Shown piece after piece: positions 36,375 to 46,196 of a DNA stretch of 64,000 bases (the stretch's first letter is position 1; every line of letters starts with the position of its first letter). The stretch comes from Microcoleus sp. AS-A8 (GTDB taxonomy: Bacteria > Cyanobacteriota > Cyanobacteriia > Cyanobacteriales > Coleofasciculaceae): contig JAMPKV010000029.1 in NCBI GenBank assembly GCA_039962225.1, positions 1-64,000 on the forward strand. Direction: 5' to 3'. The position numbers and the translations under genes are program-made. The notes under the pieces are model-generated. The model was given only the letters and a program-made list of their open reading frames with translations, was not told where the DNA came from and ran no database searches.

Positions 36375-36767
36375 CTAAGCCTTGACAGAATCGAGCGGTC
36401 TACCTGTTTTTTGGGCGGCTTTTTCAGCAATGTGGTCATAGATTTCGCGGAACCGGGGAATGGCGCGTATTTCCAGACGACTGCCATCTTTGAGGGTGAC
36501 CACAATGTCTCCCCACCCTCCAAAACCACGGGGAACTTTAACGACTTTGACCACCTCTGAAAAGATAATGTCTGTGCGATCGCGCCCCTGCCAACCCCCA
36601 GTGATCGAAATACGGCGATCCGTAATTCGATAGCGCAGCCATAGGGAACGAACAATAGCTCCCACCGTCAAGGGCAAGCAAATCACCGTGAACCCTAACA
36701 AAATATTAATAATCAAATCGCCAACATGGGGGCCACCTTCGTAGAAGACTTCCTCTTTAATGCCCAT
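36375..36767 (-). CDS. PH-domain membrane protein
   Basis: Two hydrophobic segments near the N-terminus (about residues 15-42) are followed by a bacterial PH domain (RYRITDRRISITGGW, then DIIFSEVVKVVKVPRG and GDIVVTLKDGSRLEIRAIP). The gene overlaps rnpA by 11 bases and is a usual member of the cyanobacterial rnpA-yidC run. Its specific role is not known; a link to membrane protein biogenesis is plausible from the context. Confidence 0.82.
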   Translation of the reverse strand: MGIKEEVFYEGGPHVGDLIINILLGFTVICLPLTVGAIVRSLWLRYRITDRRISITGGWQGRDRTDIIFSEVVKVVKVPRGFGGWGDIVVTLKDGSRLEIRAIPRFREIYDHIAEKAAQKTGRPLDSVKA

Positions 36768-37161
36768 TTAATACCTCTGCTTCTGCCAACAACTGCTCTA
36801 ATTCTCGCAAAAATTGTGCATAATCGCACCGCTCGGCTCCTGGCCGTACCCCTACTATCAGTTGCCATCCTGGAGAGAGTTGGGGTAACAACTGGCGTAA
36901 AGCTGCCCTAAGGAGCCGCTTAATTCGATTGCGAACAACCGCTTTTTTACTAACTTTTTGACTGACAGAGATGCCAATGCGAGTTGGAGACTGGTCTTGA
37001 TTTGGCGACGATAACCTCTCAGACATCGGGGCGTCCACGGTACTGGTGCGTCGGGGCAAACCTCGCAAAGTTAAATAACGCCCAGTTCGACGTATTCCTT
37101 TTTGATAAACGAGCTGAAAATCTCGCCAGTGCCTGAGTCGATGCACTTGAGGCAATGCCAC
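36757..37161 (-). CDS. rnpA: Ribonuclease P protein component
   Basis: RnpA assists the catalytic RNA in maturing tRNA 5' ends. It begins with LPQVHRLRHWRDFQLVYQKG and carries the RNR signature (KKAVVRNRIKRLLRAALR) used in RNA binding. An extra loop (about residues 45-62) is typical of cyanobacterial copies. The GTG at 37161 is chosen since GGAG lies eight bases upstream; a further upstream frame start at 37185 adds only eight residues. It follows rpmH by 78 bases. Confidence 0.9.
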   Translation of the reverse strand: MALPQVHRLRHWRDFQLVYQKGIRRTGRYLTLRGLPRRTSTVDAPMSERLSSPNQDQSPTRIGISVSQKVSKKAVVRNRIKRLLRAALRQLLPQLSPGWQLIVGVRPGAERCDYAQFLRELEQLLAEAEVLNGH

Positions 37162-37239
37162 GCTTCTACTCCAGTACGAGGACACAACCGACAGCTAAAG
37201 AAGGAAGGCAACCACTACTCGATGCAATAGTCACTCAAA

Positions 37240-37377
37240 CTATACCGAGAGACGATGACGTCCTTTGCTTCTACGAGCTTTAATTACGTTCTGACCGTCT
37301 TGGGTACGCATCCGTGCGCGAAAACCCGACTTTCTTTTCCGTTTGCGGCTGGTGCCGCCTAGAGTACGTTGAGTCAT
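37240..37377 (-). CDS. rpmH: 50S ribosomal protein L34
   Basis: A 45-residue, highly basic frame starts at the ATG 37377 with [19 protein letters not shown] and continues [20 protein letters not shown] to a TAG at 37240. This is L34 of the large ribosomal subunit in full length. It is the first gene of the run that continues with rnpA, and that order is nearly universal in bacteria. Confidence 0.96.
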   Translation of the reverse strand: MTQRTLGGTSRKRKRKSGFRARMRTQDGQNVIKARRSKGRHRLSV

Positions 37378-37556
37378 ATGCTGTTACTTCCCAAAAAATC
37401 AATCTGACGCTTTGTTCAAGAGCCACAATCTATTACAGTAGCACTTTGACCGTCAAGGGGATTGGTCATCCCTGGTGAGGCATAGAAAGTTGCGCCGTTA
37501 AAAGTTCTCTTCAGCTCACGGAGTTTCTCCTCCACAATCCTGTTACAGAGGGGTTT

Positions 37557-38096
37557 TTAACCTCCACCAATACTCAAAATCCAAGTACCGACGTAACGGG
37601 GTAATGGAACATCACCAGGCGTCAGCACCTGAGCGTTGAAATAGTACATCCCACCAAAGGGTGGATTTTTAACGTTTGAGAAGACGATCTCGATACTATT
37701 CCCCGCCTGGATTGCGTCCTCTAACTGAATCTGAATGACGTGATTTTCTTTATCCCAGTTCACTTCTGAGATAGGCATCTTTTTGTTTTTGACACGCACC
37801 TCAACTCTTTTGGGGTCAAACTTGCCGTCGAAATAATCGGGATAAGAAATGGCAATCTGGGCAACCCCTAACTCCAATTTCTTGGCAGGGATTTTAAAGC
37901 GGTAACGATCCCAGCCGTTCGGCTGACCGCCATAATCTAAGTAATAGTTCAGCTGATTTTCACGAGCAACACCGCTCCACAGTGTAAAACCTGGGTTGCT
38001 CTGTGCCCAGCTTTTGATGGAAAACCCCGTGATGATACAACCCGTAACGGCTACGGCAGAAATCATGCGTCGGAGCGACGATTTTTTGGAGAACAT
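37557..38096 (-). CDS. DUF2808 secreted protein
   Basis: A signal peptide (about residues 1-32) is followed by a beta-rich domain with TLWSGVARENQLNYYLDYGG and GWDRYRFKIPAKKLELGVAQ, then ISYPDYFDGKFDPKRVEVR. This is the DUF2808 family, common in cyanobacteria and of unknown function. It is expected in the periplasm or on the outer membrane. It is transcribed away from pntA, in the same direction as rpmH, but separated from it by a gap of about 180 bases. Confidence 0.82.
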   Translation of the reverse strand: MFSKKSSLRRMISAVAVTGCIITGFSIKSWAQSNPGFTLWSGVARENQLNYYLDYGGQPNGWDRYRFKIPAKKLELGVAQIAISYPDYFDGKFDPKRVEVRVKNKKMPISEVNWDKENHVIQIQLEDAIQAGNSIEIVFSNVKNPPFGGMYYFNAQVLTPGDVPLPRYVGTWILSIGGG

Positions 38097-38640
38097 AGGC
38101 TGACTACTCTTCCCGTAGGGTAATGAGGTTTGTCACTAAACTTTACTATTTTTGACTCTTTTTGAGAGTATCAAAGTTGAGTTACTGCGGATAATCACAG
38201 GTGGTGACGTTAAAGACTCTTAGAAAGTGCCTCGGAGACTGGCCTTGACCCTTGATCGGTAAGTCGCTCTTTCCAGGAAGGGTCGGGTCGGGAAAAACCG
38301 TGAGGCATATGGGAGAACAGTACAGTAAATTTTAACCAGAATGAGACCGTGATTAAAATTTTGTTAAAGTTTTTTGAGTCGCTTGTCAATGCCTGGGAGC
38401 AATTTGATTGAGCCAGTGAATATTTAAGACAAGTTAAAGATCGCATTCAGGATCGGGTAGGCAACACTAGGATGCAAGTGAGAACATTACTTGCATCCCT
38501 TGCCAAATCGGCTTGCTAAGTGCAAAGTATTAGTTGCTCTCTGGTGCCGCCAGAGAGATATCTGCCTTGCCAATTCAAACGGCTAGTTCTGTTTAAGTAA
38601 GTTTACTCATCCTCACTAGCTTAAGTCACAAGGAGCGTTC
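38097..38640. promoter_or_regulatory. Upstream region of pntA with two hairpins
   Basis: No gene was found here. Two perfect hairpins point towards pntA: arms GGATGCAAGT/ACTTGCATCC (38470-38479 and 38489-38498, nine-base loop) and CTCTCTGG/CCAGAGAG (38537-38544 and 38550-38557, five-base loop). They may form a structured leader or mark the end of an upstream transcript. A frame at 38210-38446 on the minus strand shows no coding character. Confidence 0.45.
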
Positions 38641-39786
38641 ATGAAAATAGCGATCGCGAAAGAAATTGAAGTCGGTGAGCGTCGCGTCGCCTTAAATCCG
38701 GATACGGTTGCCCGATTAGTGAAACAGGGCTTAGAAATTTGGGTAGAAAGTGGTGCCGGAGAGGGTTCATTCTTCAGTAATGATGCCTATGAAGCCGCTG
38801 GTGCCAAAATCATCTCTGATGTCAGTGCATTGTGGGGTGAAGCCGATGTTCTGCTAAAAGTTGGCCTCCCGAAAGAGCATGAAGTTCATCAACTACGGGA
38901 AGGGAGTGTGTTGATTAGCTTCCTCAATCCCTTAGGTCAGCCAGAGGTGATTGAGCAACTCGCGAATCGAAAAGTCACGACATTTAGTATGGAGCTGATT
39001 CCGCGTACCAGTCGTGCTCAAAGTATGGATGCTCTCTCCTCTCAGGCGGGTGTAGCAGGATACAAAGCGGTACTGATTGCGGCGGCGGCGGCACCCAAGT
39101 TTTTCCCCATGTTGACAACGGCGGCAGGTACAATTAAACCCGCCAAGGTATTTGTGATGGGCGCTGGTGTTGCAGGTCTACAAGCCATCGCTACGGCTAG
39201 ACGCTTAGGTGCTGTAGTGGAAGCCTTCGATATTCGCCCAGCCGTTAAAGAAGAAGTGCAGAGTCTCGGTGCTAAGTTTGTCGAAGTGACACTCGAAGAA
39301 GAAACCGTAGCCGCAGGGGGTTACGCCAAGGAGATTTCTGAGGCATCAAAGCAGCGGACTCAGGAAGTTGTTACGGAACATGTTAAAAATGCCGATGTTG
39401 TAATTACAACAGCTCAGGTTCCGGGGAAAAAAGCCCCATTACTGGTTACTGAAGAAATGGTGCAACAGATGCAGCCTGGATCTGTGATTGTTGACCTGGC
39501 AGCAGAACAAGGCGGCAACTGCGCTTGCACGGAACCCGGTAAGGATGTTGTGCGTAATGGGGTTACGATTATTGGCCCGATTAACTTGCCTTCTTCTATG
39601 CCTGTACACGCCAGTCAGATGTACGCCAAGAATATCTCCACCCTGTTGCAATACCTGGTTAAAAATGGGGAGTTACAGCTGAACTTTGAAGACGACATCA
39701 TCAATAGTACTTGTGTTACCCATGCCGGAGAGATTCTCAATCAACGGGTAAAGGAAGCCTTAGTTCAGGTTAGAACAGCTGTGTGA
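38641..39786 (+). CDS. pntA: NAD(P) transhydrogenase subunit alpha, part 1 (NAD-binding)
   Basis: This is the soluble domain I of the proton-pumping transhydrogenase, which reduces NADP with NADH using the proton gradient. The start MKIAIAKEIEVGERRVALNPD is the alanine-dehydrogenase-like beginning. The Rossmann motif VMGAGVAGLQAIATARRLGA (about residues 177-196) binds NAD, and AQVPGKKAPLLV is the RQD-loop region. The subunit is split from its membrane part, as in other cyanobacteria. AAGGAG lies ideally before the ATG. Three genes form an operon. Confidence 0.95.
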   Translation: MKIAIAKEIEVGERRVALNPDTVARLVKQGLEIWVESGAGEGSFFSNDAYEAAGAKIISDVSALWGEADVLLKVGLPKEHEVHQLREGSVLISFLNPLGQPEVIEQLANRKVTTFSMELIPRTSRAQSMDALSSQAGVAGYKAVLIAAAAAPKFFPMLTTAAGTIKPAKVFVMGAGVAGLQAIATARRLGAVVEAFDIRPAVKEEVQSLGAKFVEVTLEEETVAAGGYAKEISEASKQRTQEVVTEHVKNADVVITTAQVPGKKAPLLVTEEMVQQMQPGSVIVDLAAEQGGNCACTEPGKDVVRNGVTIIGPINLPSSMPVHASQMYAKNISTLLQYLVKNGELQLNFEDDIINSTCVTHAGEILNQRVKEALVQVRTAV

Positions 39787-39846
39787 AGCACCTTTTGTTC
39801 CTCTCTAATTTGTTGCATTGAGTAACAGCAAACCGTCTGTAAATTT

Positions 39847-40143
39847 ATGACAGCAGCTACATTACTTTCAAGTTTGTTTGTATTTGTGCTGGCGTCTTTT
39901 GTTGGTTTTGAAGTGATCAACAAAGTGCCGCCAACGCTCCATACCCCCCTCATGTCCGGAGCCAACGCCATTTCTGGCATTGCTGTGATTGGGGCCTTAA
40001 TCATCTCTGGCCCTAAAGAGTCAAGTCTCACCGTGATTTTGGGCTTAATTGCCATCGTGCTGGCAATGGTCAACGTGGTAGGTGGCTTTCTGGTGACGGA
40101 TCGGATGTTGCAAATGTTTAAGAAGAAAGAGGTGAAGGCATGA
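39847..40143 (+). CDS. pntAB: NAD(P) transhydrogenase subunit alpha, part 2 (membrane)
   Basis: The 98-residue frame encodes the membrane domain of the split alpha subunit. It starts with a hydrophobic helix and has FEVINKVPPTLHTPLMSGANAISGI, the conserved turn before the proton-channel helices. Two further helices follow, ending with the GGFLVTDRMLQMFKKKE tail. It lies 60 bases after pntA and overlaps pntB by four bases (ATGA). Confidence 0.94.
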   Translation: MTAATLLSSLFVFVLASFVGFEVINKVPPTLHTPLMSGANAISGIAVIGALIISGPKESSLTVILGLIAIVLAMVNVVGGFLVTDRMLQMFKKKEVKA

Positions 40144-41543
40144 CCGACTTTCTCCCAACGGGGATCGAGCTGAGCTATTTAGTTGCAGCCTCGCTATTTA
40201 TTTTGGGCCTGAAAAAGCTGGGTTCACCGGCGACAGCACGTCAGGGCAATGTCATCGCTGCCGTAGGCATGTTGCTGGCTATCGTGGCGACGCTACTAGA
40301 ACGGCAGGTACTAAACTATCAGATGATTCTCTTGGCGCTGGTCATTGGCTCAGTGCTGGGTGTGATTGCGGCCTATAAAGTGCAAATGACCGACATGCCT
40401 CAGATGGTCGGTTTGCTCAATGGTCTGGGGGGTGCGGCCTCTGCCTTGGTAGCGATTGGGGAATTCTGGCGCTTGTTGAGTAGTGGGGAACCGGTCACCC
40501 TGTACGCCACGATTACGATTATTCTCGGCGTCTTGATTGGTGGGGTTACCCTGACGGGGAGTTTAGTGGCGTTTGCTAAATTGCAAGGGCTTCTTCCGGG
40601 TGCTCCGATTACGTTTCCGTTGCAACAACCCGTCAACGCCCTGATCTTGATTGGCTTTCTCGCGGCGGGTGGTTATCTCATCGCCACACCTGGTAATCTC
40701 TCCATTTTCTTGGGACTAGTTGCCATCTCCCTTGTACTCGGCGTGCTGTTTGTCATCCCAATTGGCGGTGGTGATATGCCAGTGGTGATTTCACTGCTGA
40801 ACTCTTACTCTGGCCTAGCCGCGAGTGCGGCGGGTTTTGTCGTGATGAATAACATGTTAATCATCGCTGGCGCATTGGTCGGCGCGTCGGGAATCATCCT
40901 GACTCAGATTATGTGTAAAGCGATGAACCGTTCTATTGCTAGCGTGCTGTTCGGTGCTTTTGGTTCGAGCGGCTCCGTTAGCGTCGCGGGAGGTAGTGGC
41001 AGCAGTGACCAGACGGTCAAGAGCGTTGACGCGGAAGAAGCGGCAATGATGCTGGGCTATGCCCGAAATGTAGTGATTGTTCCTGGCTATGGGATGGCGG
41101 TAGCTCAGGCACAGCACGCCGTGCGAGAGTTGGCGGATCAGTTGGATAAACTGGGTGTTGAGGTTAAATATGCCATTCATCCGGTTGCAGGTCGGATGCC
41201 GGGACACATGAATGTGCTCTTGGCGGAGGCCAATGTGCCTTATCCCCAACTTTACGATATGGATGACATCAATCCCCAATTCGATGAAACCGATGTGGCT
41301 CTGGTAATTGGTGCCAACGATGTTGTTAATCCAGCCGCTCGCAGCGATGCGGGGAGTCCAATTTACGGAATGCCGATTTTAGAGGTGGACAAGGCTAAGC
41401 ACGCGATTGTGATTAAACGCGGCATGAGTACGGGCTTTGCCGGTGTTGATAATGAGCTGTTTTACAAAGACAAAACGATGATGCTCTTTGGTAGCGCCAA
41501 GGATGTCGTGGCGCAGCTAGTTTCTCAAGTGAAGCAGCTTTAA
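40140..41543 (+). CDS. pntB: NAD(P) transhydrogenase subunit beta
   Basis: Nine or so membrane helices (about residues 5-265) contain the proton-pathway region and the QMVGLLNGLGGAASALVAIG segment. The C-terminal NADP-binding domain III follows, with VIVPGYGMAVAQAQHAVREL and YAIHPVAGRMPGHMNVLLAEA, where GYGMAVAQ is the nucleotide-binding loop. IKRGMSTGFAGVDNELFY near the end is the expected closing motif. Length and order fit the family. Confidence 0.95.
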   Translation: MTDFLPTGIELSYLVAASLFILGLKKLGSPATARQGNVIAAVGMLLAIVATLLERQVLNYQMILLALVIGSVLGVIAAYKVQMTDMPQMVGLLNGLGGAASALVAIGEFWRLLSSGEPVTLYATITIILGVLIGGVTLTGSLVAFAKLQGLLPGAPITFPLQQPVNALILIGFLAAGGYLIATPGNLSIFLGLVAISLVLGVLFVIPIGGGDMPVVISLLNSYSGLAASAAGFVVMNNMLIIAGALVGASGIILTQIMCKAMNRSIASVLFGAFGSSGSVSVAGGSGSSDQTVKSVDAEEAAMMLGYARNVVIVPGYGMAVAQAQHAVRELADQLDKLGVEVKYAIHPVAGRMPGHMNVLLAEANVPYPQLYDMDDINPQFDETDVALVIGANDVVNPAARSDAGSPIYGMPILEVDKAKHAIVIKRGMSTGFAGVDNELFYKDKTMMLFGSAKDVVAQLVSQVKQL

Positions 41544-41723
41544 CCAAGGTTAAACATTAAGCTCTTCCACAGCGATTTTGCACTGTCATTGTTGTTTAAA
41601 CTCTTGTGGGATTGTGGGATGGGCCGAAAAGCCTGTCCTAATATGAGCAAGTTAAATGTGGAATAGCTGATCAGGTTGAAGGTTGAAGGGGGTTTGAACC
41701 TGCAACCTTCGACTTTTCAACCC

Positions 41724-43265
41724 TTAGCCCGAAATATCAGTTGGAGAATCGGTATGAATGGCTTCTAGCTTCAGCAGAATTTTGGGCTTGAGTTTCTCAA
41801 ATTCCTGTTTTAGAATCCTTTTAGTTAACTGAGATTGACCAGAGGATACTGAAGTTTGACTCGAATTCGCCCAATCTTTCAGCAATTTGCATTGAGCAGG
41901 GGCAATATTTGAGGTCATCACTTTAGCACATTGATGGGGTTCTGATAGAGCAAAGAATAAGAGACGGTAGCTTCCCGCTTCTCCTAAGAGTCTCACCATT
42001 TTCTGACCGATATCGGTTTTAAGGTCTAGGTAGCAAGGAAGCCAACGAGCTCCGTGTTCGCGGTTATGCAGGACAGTAATCCACAGTACGATTGGATGGG
42101 GCGATGGTAAAAAGAGGAATTGGTTGTAGCGCGTACTAACCAAACGGTCTTGAATGTCTTTTTTGTTGAGCATCACCCAAAGGGTGGCTAAAGGTTCATT
42201 GTTGGCTTTAAGGATATGGGGAAAGACAATTGTCGCTTGGGGTTTGTCTTTCGGCCAGGAGGTTGCCCGACAAATTTCATCTGCTGAGCGACTGCGCTCC
42301 TGGGTTGGCGGATTAGGTGGAGGCAGCTCGTCCACCTTACCCCCCCATTCCCCAACCAGCTGTTCACCCCGCTTAAGGCATTCCTGTATAGATTTTAAGA
42401 CTCGCAGGATTTCCTCGACGCTTTGAGGACGATGGTTGGGGTCTTTTGCCAGACAGCTAAGAACCAGCTTCTTGAGGTGTTTTGGTAATTTGAGGTCTGG
42501 ATTAACCGATTCAAAGGAGCGAGGAGGGAACTCGTGGTGAGCTTTGTACCAGCCGCCGAAGGAATGTGTTTCGCCCAGAATGGGCATCTCGCCAGTCAGC
42601 ATCTCAAACATCATCACACCCAGACTATAGATGTCAGAGCGTTTATCCAGTTCTTTACCCTCCATTTGTTCTGGCGAACAATAAGCGAGGGTACCCATAA
42701 ACGAGTGTGTTTGATCGCCGTCGGATTGGAGAAGCTTGGCAATTCCAAAGTCGAGGATTTTGACTTTTTCTTCGAGAGAGTCGTCTTCGGGTTGAATAAC
42801 GAGAATGTTGCTTGGCTTGATATCCCGATGAATGACTGGGCTGAGTGTACCATCCCGAACGATGCCCCTATGAGCTGTTTGCAGTCCCGAACAAATTTGG
42901 CGGGACATACTCAAAAACCGAGATAAAGCGAGGGGTTGCCGTCGAATGATTTCGCTTAAGCTATCTCCTTCCAGGTATTCCATGACATAGAAGGAAACCT
43001 CATTTTCATCTACGCCATAGTCCCTAACTCGAACAATGTGACTGCTTTGTTCGCCCAGCATGGCACAGATCGTTGCTTCCCCATAAAAGCGATCGCGCAT
43101 TTTTTTGGTCAGCAAGGTCTGGGACAGAAATTTGACTGCAACGATGACTCCGCCCAGAAGCATATCTTTGGCTTGATAAACCCGACCCATAGCGCCTTTG
43201 CCGATCAGCTTGACCAGTTGATAGCGATTGGCGACTAAGCGACCATAGTTGGGGTCTGTTGTCAT
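41724..43265 (-). CDS. Serine/threonine protein kinase with unknown C-terminal domain
   Basis: The eukaryote-like kinase domain (about residues 10-280) has GKGAMGRVYQAKD, the ATP-binding Lys in VAVKFLS, the catalytic HRDIKPSNIL, the metal-binding DFGIAKLL and the GTLAYCSPEQMEG P+1 region. All key residues are present. The C-terminal 200 residues (PQATIVFPHI, LWITVLHNREHGARWLP, LKPKILLKLEAIH) are soluble and have no membrane segment or recognised sensor domain. Many cyanobacterial kinases carry such additional C-terminal regions. The targets are unknown. Confidence 0.88.
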   Translation of the reverse strand: MTTDPNYGRLVANRYQLVKLIGKGAMGRVYQAKDMLLGGVIVAVKFLSQTLLTKKMRDRFYGEATICAMLGEQSSHIVRVRDYGVDENEVSFYVMEYLEGDSLSEIIRRQPLALSRFLSMSRQICSGLQTAHRGIVRDGTLSPVIHRDIKPSNILVIQPEDDSLEEKVKILDFGIAKLLQSDGDQTHSFMGTLAYCSPEQMEGKELDKRSDIYSLGVMMFEMLTGEMPILGETHSFGGWYKAHHEFPPRSFESVNPDLKLPKHLKKLVLSCLAKDPNHRPQSVEEILRVLKSIQECLKRGEQLVGEWGGKVDELPPPNPPTQERSRSADEICRATSWPKDKPQATIVFPHILKANNEPLATLWVMLNKKDIQDRLVSTRYNQFLFLPSPHPIVLWITVLHNREHGARWLPCYLDLKTDIGQKMVRLLGEAGSYRLLFFALSEPHQCAKVMTSNIAPAQCKLLKDWANSSQTSVSSGQSQLTKRILKQEFEKLKPKILLKLEAIHTDSPTDISG

Positions 43266-43602
43266 GATTTTGTTCTAGCAGCTTTAAGCAGTTGAATTAA
43301 AGATACCTAGTCAGCGATGTCTTGCTAAAGACGTGTTGGGAATTTGTCAAACCAAAACCGCCGTGCATGATCTACGATCTTTCGCCTTTCTATTTTCTTT
43401 CTTGCTTGCTTCTGCCATCGATGGATTTTTCCCTGAAACAAGAGGCGACAAACTTAGCAAGATTAGGCGGCTAGTGTTCTAGCACGTTAACAGTTTCATG
43501 TTTTCCGAACAAATGGTCGTTCAAGACACATCTATCAAGTCGTTGCCAATAGAGTTATTCCATTGAGTCGAACTCACCCCAGAGTCAACTGGAAACATCG
43601 CG
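43266..43602. other. Intergenic region, nothing recognised
   Basis: About 340 bases separate the kinase start from the end of the hypothetical gene at 43603. There is no supported frame, repeat or strong hairpin; the kinase promoter should lie in the left half. Confidence 0.5.
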
Positions 43603-44049
43603 TTACTCTGGCTGACGTTCTAGAGTGGCCTCCATGGTGCTGGTCAAATAGTGACCCGCCATGATCCCACTGGACAGATAGTAGGTATTTTCATTGAGCC
43701 GATGGCTTGTTTCAAAGCCGCTACGGCGGTGGCGATCGCCTAATACCCAGTAACGTTGAACAATGGATTCTGGAGTCACCCAGCCTTCGCCTTCCACATG
43801 TCCTAAGACACTGTGTTTTAAGACAAAGGTATACTGCCGTTCGCCAGCGTCAAGACGCCCCCGATACTGAAAAGATATATCCTCGCGCTCACTGTCGGGA
43901 AACACTAGCTTGGTGACCATGGTAAACCAATTTTCCCGACCCCAGGCAATGAGCGTCATACCTCTGACGGGAATTGGCATCCCATTGCGCTCCAGCCAAT
44001 TTCCCTGGAGTGTCCAGCGTCCTGCCTCCAATAAAAAGGTGTGAGCCAC
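43603..44049 (-). CDS. Conserved hypothetical protein, 148 aa
   Basis: The protein is beta-rich and without a signal peptide or membrane segment. It has alternating aromatic and charged strands, such as RWTLQGNWLERNGMPIPVRG and RQYTFVLKHSVLGHVEGEG, resembling a small lipocalin-like or avidin-like barrel, but I do not recognise the family. The start is the GTG at 44049 with AAAGGG about nine bases upstream. It lies downstream of anmK on the same strand, with 180 bases between. Confidence 0.65.
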   Translation of the reverse strand: MAHTFLLEAGRWTLQGNWLERNGMPIPVRGMTLIAWGRENWFTMVTKLVFPDSEREDISFQYRGRLDAGERQYTFVLKHSVLGHVEGEGWVTPESIVQRYWVLGDRHRRSGFETSHRLNENTYYLSSGIMAGHYLTSTMEATLERQPE

Positions 44050-44230
44050 GGTGTTACCCTTTGCTTATTATCTAATATTGCCTCTCTCATTCTCCGCACT
44101 CAGATCACTTGCAACCAGTAATTAGCGTAACTTCAACAATTGCCTCAAGCGGCATCAATGAGAATGAAAGGCAGCAAGTAAATTTAAGTATAACCGGAGT
44201 CCTAGGGCATACAGGGAGGTTTGTCTAAGT

Positions 44231-45412
44231 TCACGCTCCAAGAGGTGGATAGACATTCCCTAGGAGTACGGCTGAGTTTGCTCCAGTTACCTTGGGGAGA
44301 TTACCAGGGATACCGAGATTACGCCAATAAGCCAAAACAGCAAAAGCGATCGCTTCTTTCAAATCTGCACTCACTCCTGCTTCGTCGGTTGTTAGCACCG
44401 GTATCGATCCTAGCTGATCACTTAAGCGTTGTTTTAAGTAGAGATTGCGGCTTCCACCCCCACATAAAAGGACTCTCTGGGGCATCTGGGGTAAAAAGTT
44501 TTGGTAGCTCATGACAATTGACCTCACCGTCAGTTCGGTCAACGTTGCTAACAGATCCGTGGGTGTCAAGTTATACGCCTCGCCTTCTGCCAAGCACTGG
44601 TTAAAGTAATCCCAGCCAAACAACTCCCGGCCTGTAGATTTCGGCGGCGCTATCTGGAAAAAGTCTTGACTGAGCCACTGTTCTACCAGCGCATCACAGG
44701 GAGTGCCACTGGCTGCCCACTTTCCATCTTGGTCGTAAGTTTGGCTACCCCCCGTGAAATGCTGCATAGCTAAGTCCAAAAGGGTATTACCTGGCCCCGT
44801 ATCCCAGCCGCAAACTTTATCTATCCAGTCACCTTGACGCAAGGGTAGGTATGTCAAATTGCCGATACCACCAATATTTTGAATACATTGGTGCTGAGTG
44901 GGCGACGAAAGCAGGTAAGCATCCACCTTGGGCACGAGTGGGGCACCCTGTCCTTGTGCCGCCATGTCAGCCGCACGGAAATTGCTTACCGTCTTGATAC
45001 CCGTCAGGTGGGCAATGAGTTCTCCTCGTCCCAGTTGGAGAGTGTATCCCAGGGAGGAGACGGGGAACGTTTCGACCGCTTGTTGCTTCCCCAGTTTCAC
45101 AGGTGGGCGGTGATAAACAGTTTGACCGTGGGAGCCAATCAGGTCGGCTGGGGGATGACCCGTCTGTATTTCTTGTGCCGCTTGGGCAAATTGAAGGGCG
45201 ATCGCATCATCTAACTCTGCCAATTCTGCCATTGAAACAGCCGCACCAGCGCAGACTTGCAGAATTTGCTCTCTGAGCGTTTCTGAGTAGGGATAAGTTG
45301 CACCAGCTAACAGCTCAATTTTTAAATCAACATCAGTACCAGTAATTTCTACTAAGGCGGCATCAATTCCATCCACCGATGTGCCGCTGATTAAGCCGAT
45401 TACGAGGGGCAT
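44231..45412 (-). CDS. anmK: Anhydro-N-acetylmuramic acid kinase
   Basis: AnmK phosphorylates and opens 1,6-anhydro-MurNAc recovered during peptidoglycan turnover. The N-terminal [17 protein letters not shown] is the phosphate-binding signature of this sugar kinase family. [30 protein letters not shown] and [13 protein letters not shown] are the other conserved blocks. At 393 residues it is the usual length. The ATG at 45412 is supported. The etherase MurQ is not in the window. Confidence 0.93.
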   Translation of the reverse strand: MPLVIGLISGTSVDGIDAALVEITGTDVDLKIELLAGATYPYSETLREQILQVCAGAAVSMAELAELDDAIALQFAQAAQEIQTGHPPADLIGSHGQTVYHRPPVKLGKQQAVETFPVSSLGYTLQLGRGELIAHLTGIKTVSNFRAADMAAQGQGAPLVPKVDAYLLSSPTQHQCIQNIGGIGNLTYLPLRQGDWIDKVCGWDTGPGNTLLDLAMQHFTGGSQTYDQDGKWAASGTPCDALVEQWLSQDFFQIAPPKSTGRELFGWDYFNQCLAEGEAYNLTPTDLLATLTELTVRSIVMSYQNFLPQMPQRVLLCGGGSRNLYLKQRLSDQLGSIPVLTTDEAGVSADLKEAIAFAVLAYWRNLGIPGNLPKVTGANSAVLLGNVYPPLGA

Positions 45413-46196
45413 AGAATGTTATTTCTACTGGGTTATTGGGTGTTTTCAGCTTATCGGAATGAAGGCGCGATCGCAAAAAAATAACGCTCCGGTTCCTTAG
45501 CGACGAAGGAGAGAACCAGAAGACTCCTCTTTTATAAGAAGATGTTAGCGAAAGAATAACTCTCACGCTTGTAAGGACTTAGATTATTCTTTTTCTGGTG
45601 AATAACCTGTAAATCAACGCTCCTCGGTGTAGCCATTGAGCTGAGTTTTAATAATTTTAAATACACACGAAACTCGTGCGTGAACCTTGCATTTTTTGAA
45701 AAAAGAGATAGAAAATTAAAGTTAGTCTTCCCAGGAAGAAAAGAAGGATGCCATGAAGAAGTTATTTTCTAAGATTTTTGCATAAATCGTCAATTGAAGG
45801 GTGATATGACTATAGCACCCTTGCAAAGATGGACTCAGGTTAATGCTTTATGTAGACTCAGCTCTTACACTAAGTCTTTTTAATCCTCCCCAGCCCTTTC
45901 CTCCTATGAGATCCGGTTGAGCAGGGGAGGGAGTTAGATTCTCCCCTTAATCAGCCGGAACTCATACGAGCAGGTTAGGGGGGTGATGCAAGAAGTGAGT
46001 AGAGGCATTTCAAGCTATTTTACGGCAAAAAAAATCACTTACTGAAACCGACGGCTCGCCCTACACGTCATGCTGATCACATCCCCTCAAACAAATTTAT
46101 TAGCTTTATGCTAAATTTCCCTGATGGAAGGAAGGACTAGAGCCGTCCTCTCTCCTAACTGAAATCAGTAAAAATCTAACTCAAGGAGGATTACAA
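45413..46196. other. 784-bp intergenic region with small hairpins only
   Basis: No coding frame is supported. There are several short complementary pairs, for example CACACGA/TCGTGCGTG at about 45663-45681 and GGAAGGAC/GTCCTCTCC just before the next gene (46129-46154). The promoter of the peptidoglycan-binding gene should lie in the last 150 bases. A GC-rich pyrimidine/purine block is at about 45885-45935. Confidence 0.45.

Noticed and set aside
38210-38446. 78-codon minus-strand frame upstream of pntA
   Set aside because: It lacks coding character and a ribosome-binding site, and it lies in a non-coding region with hairpins.
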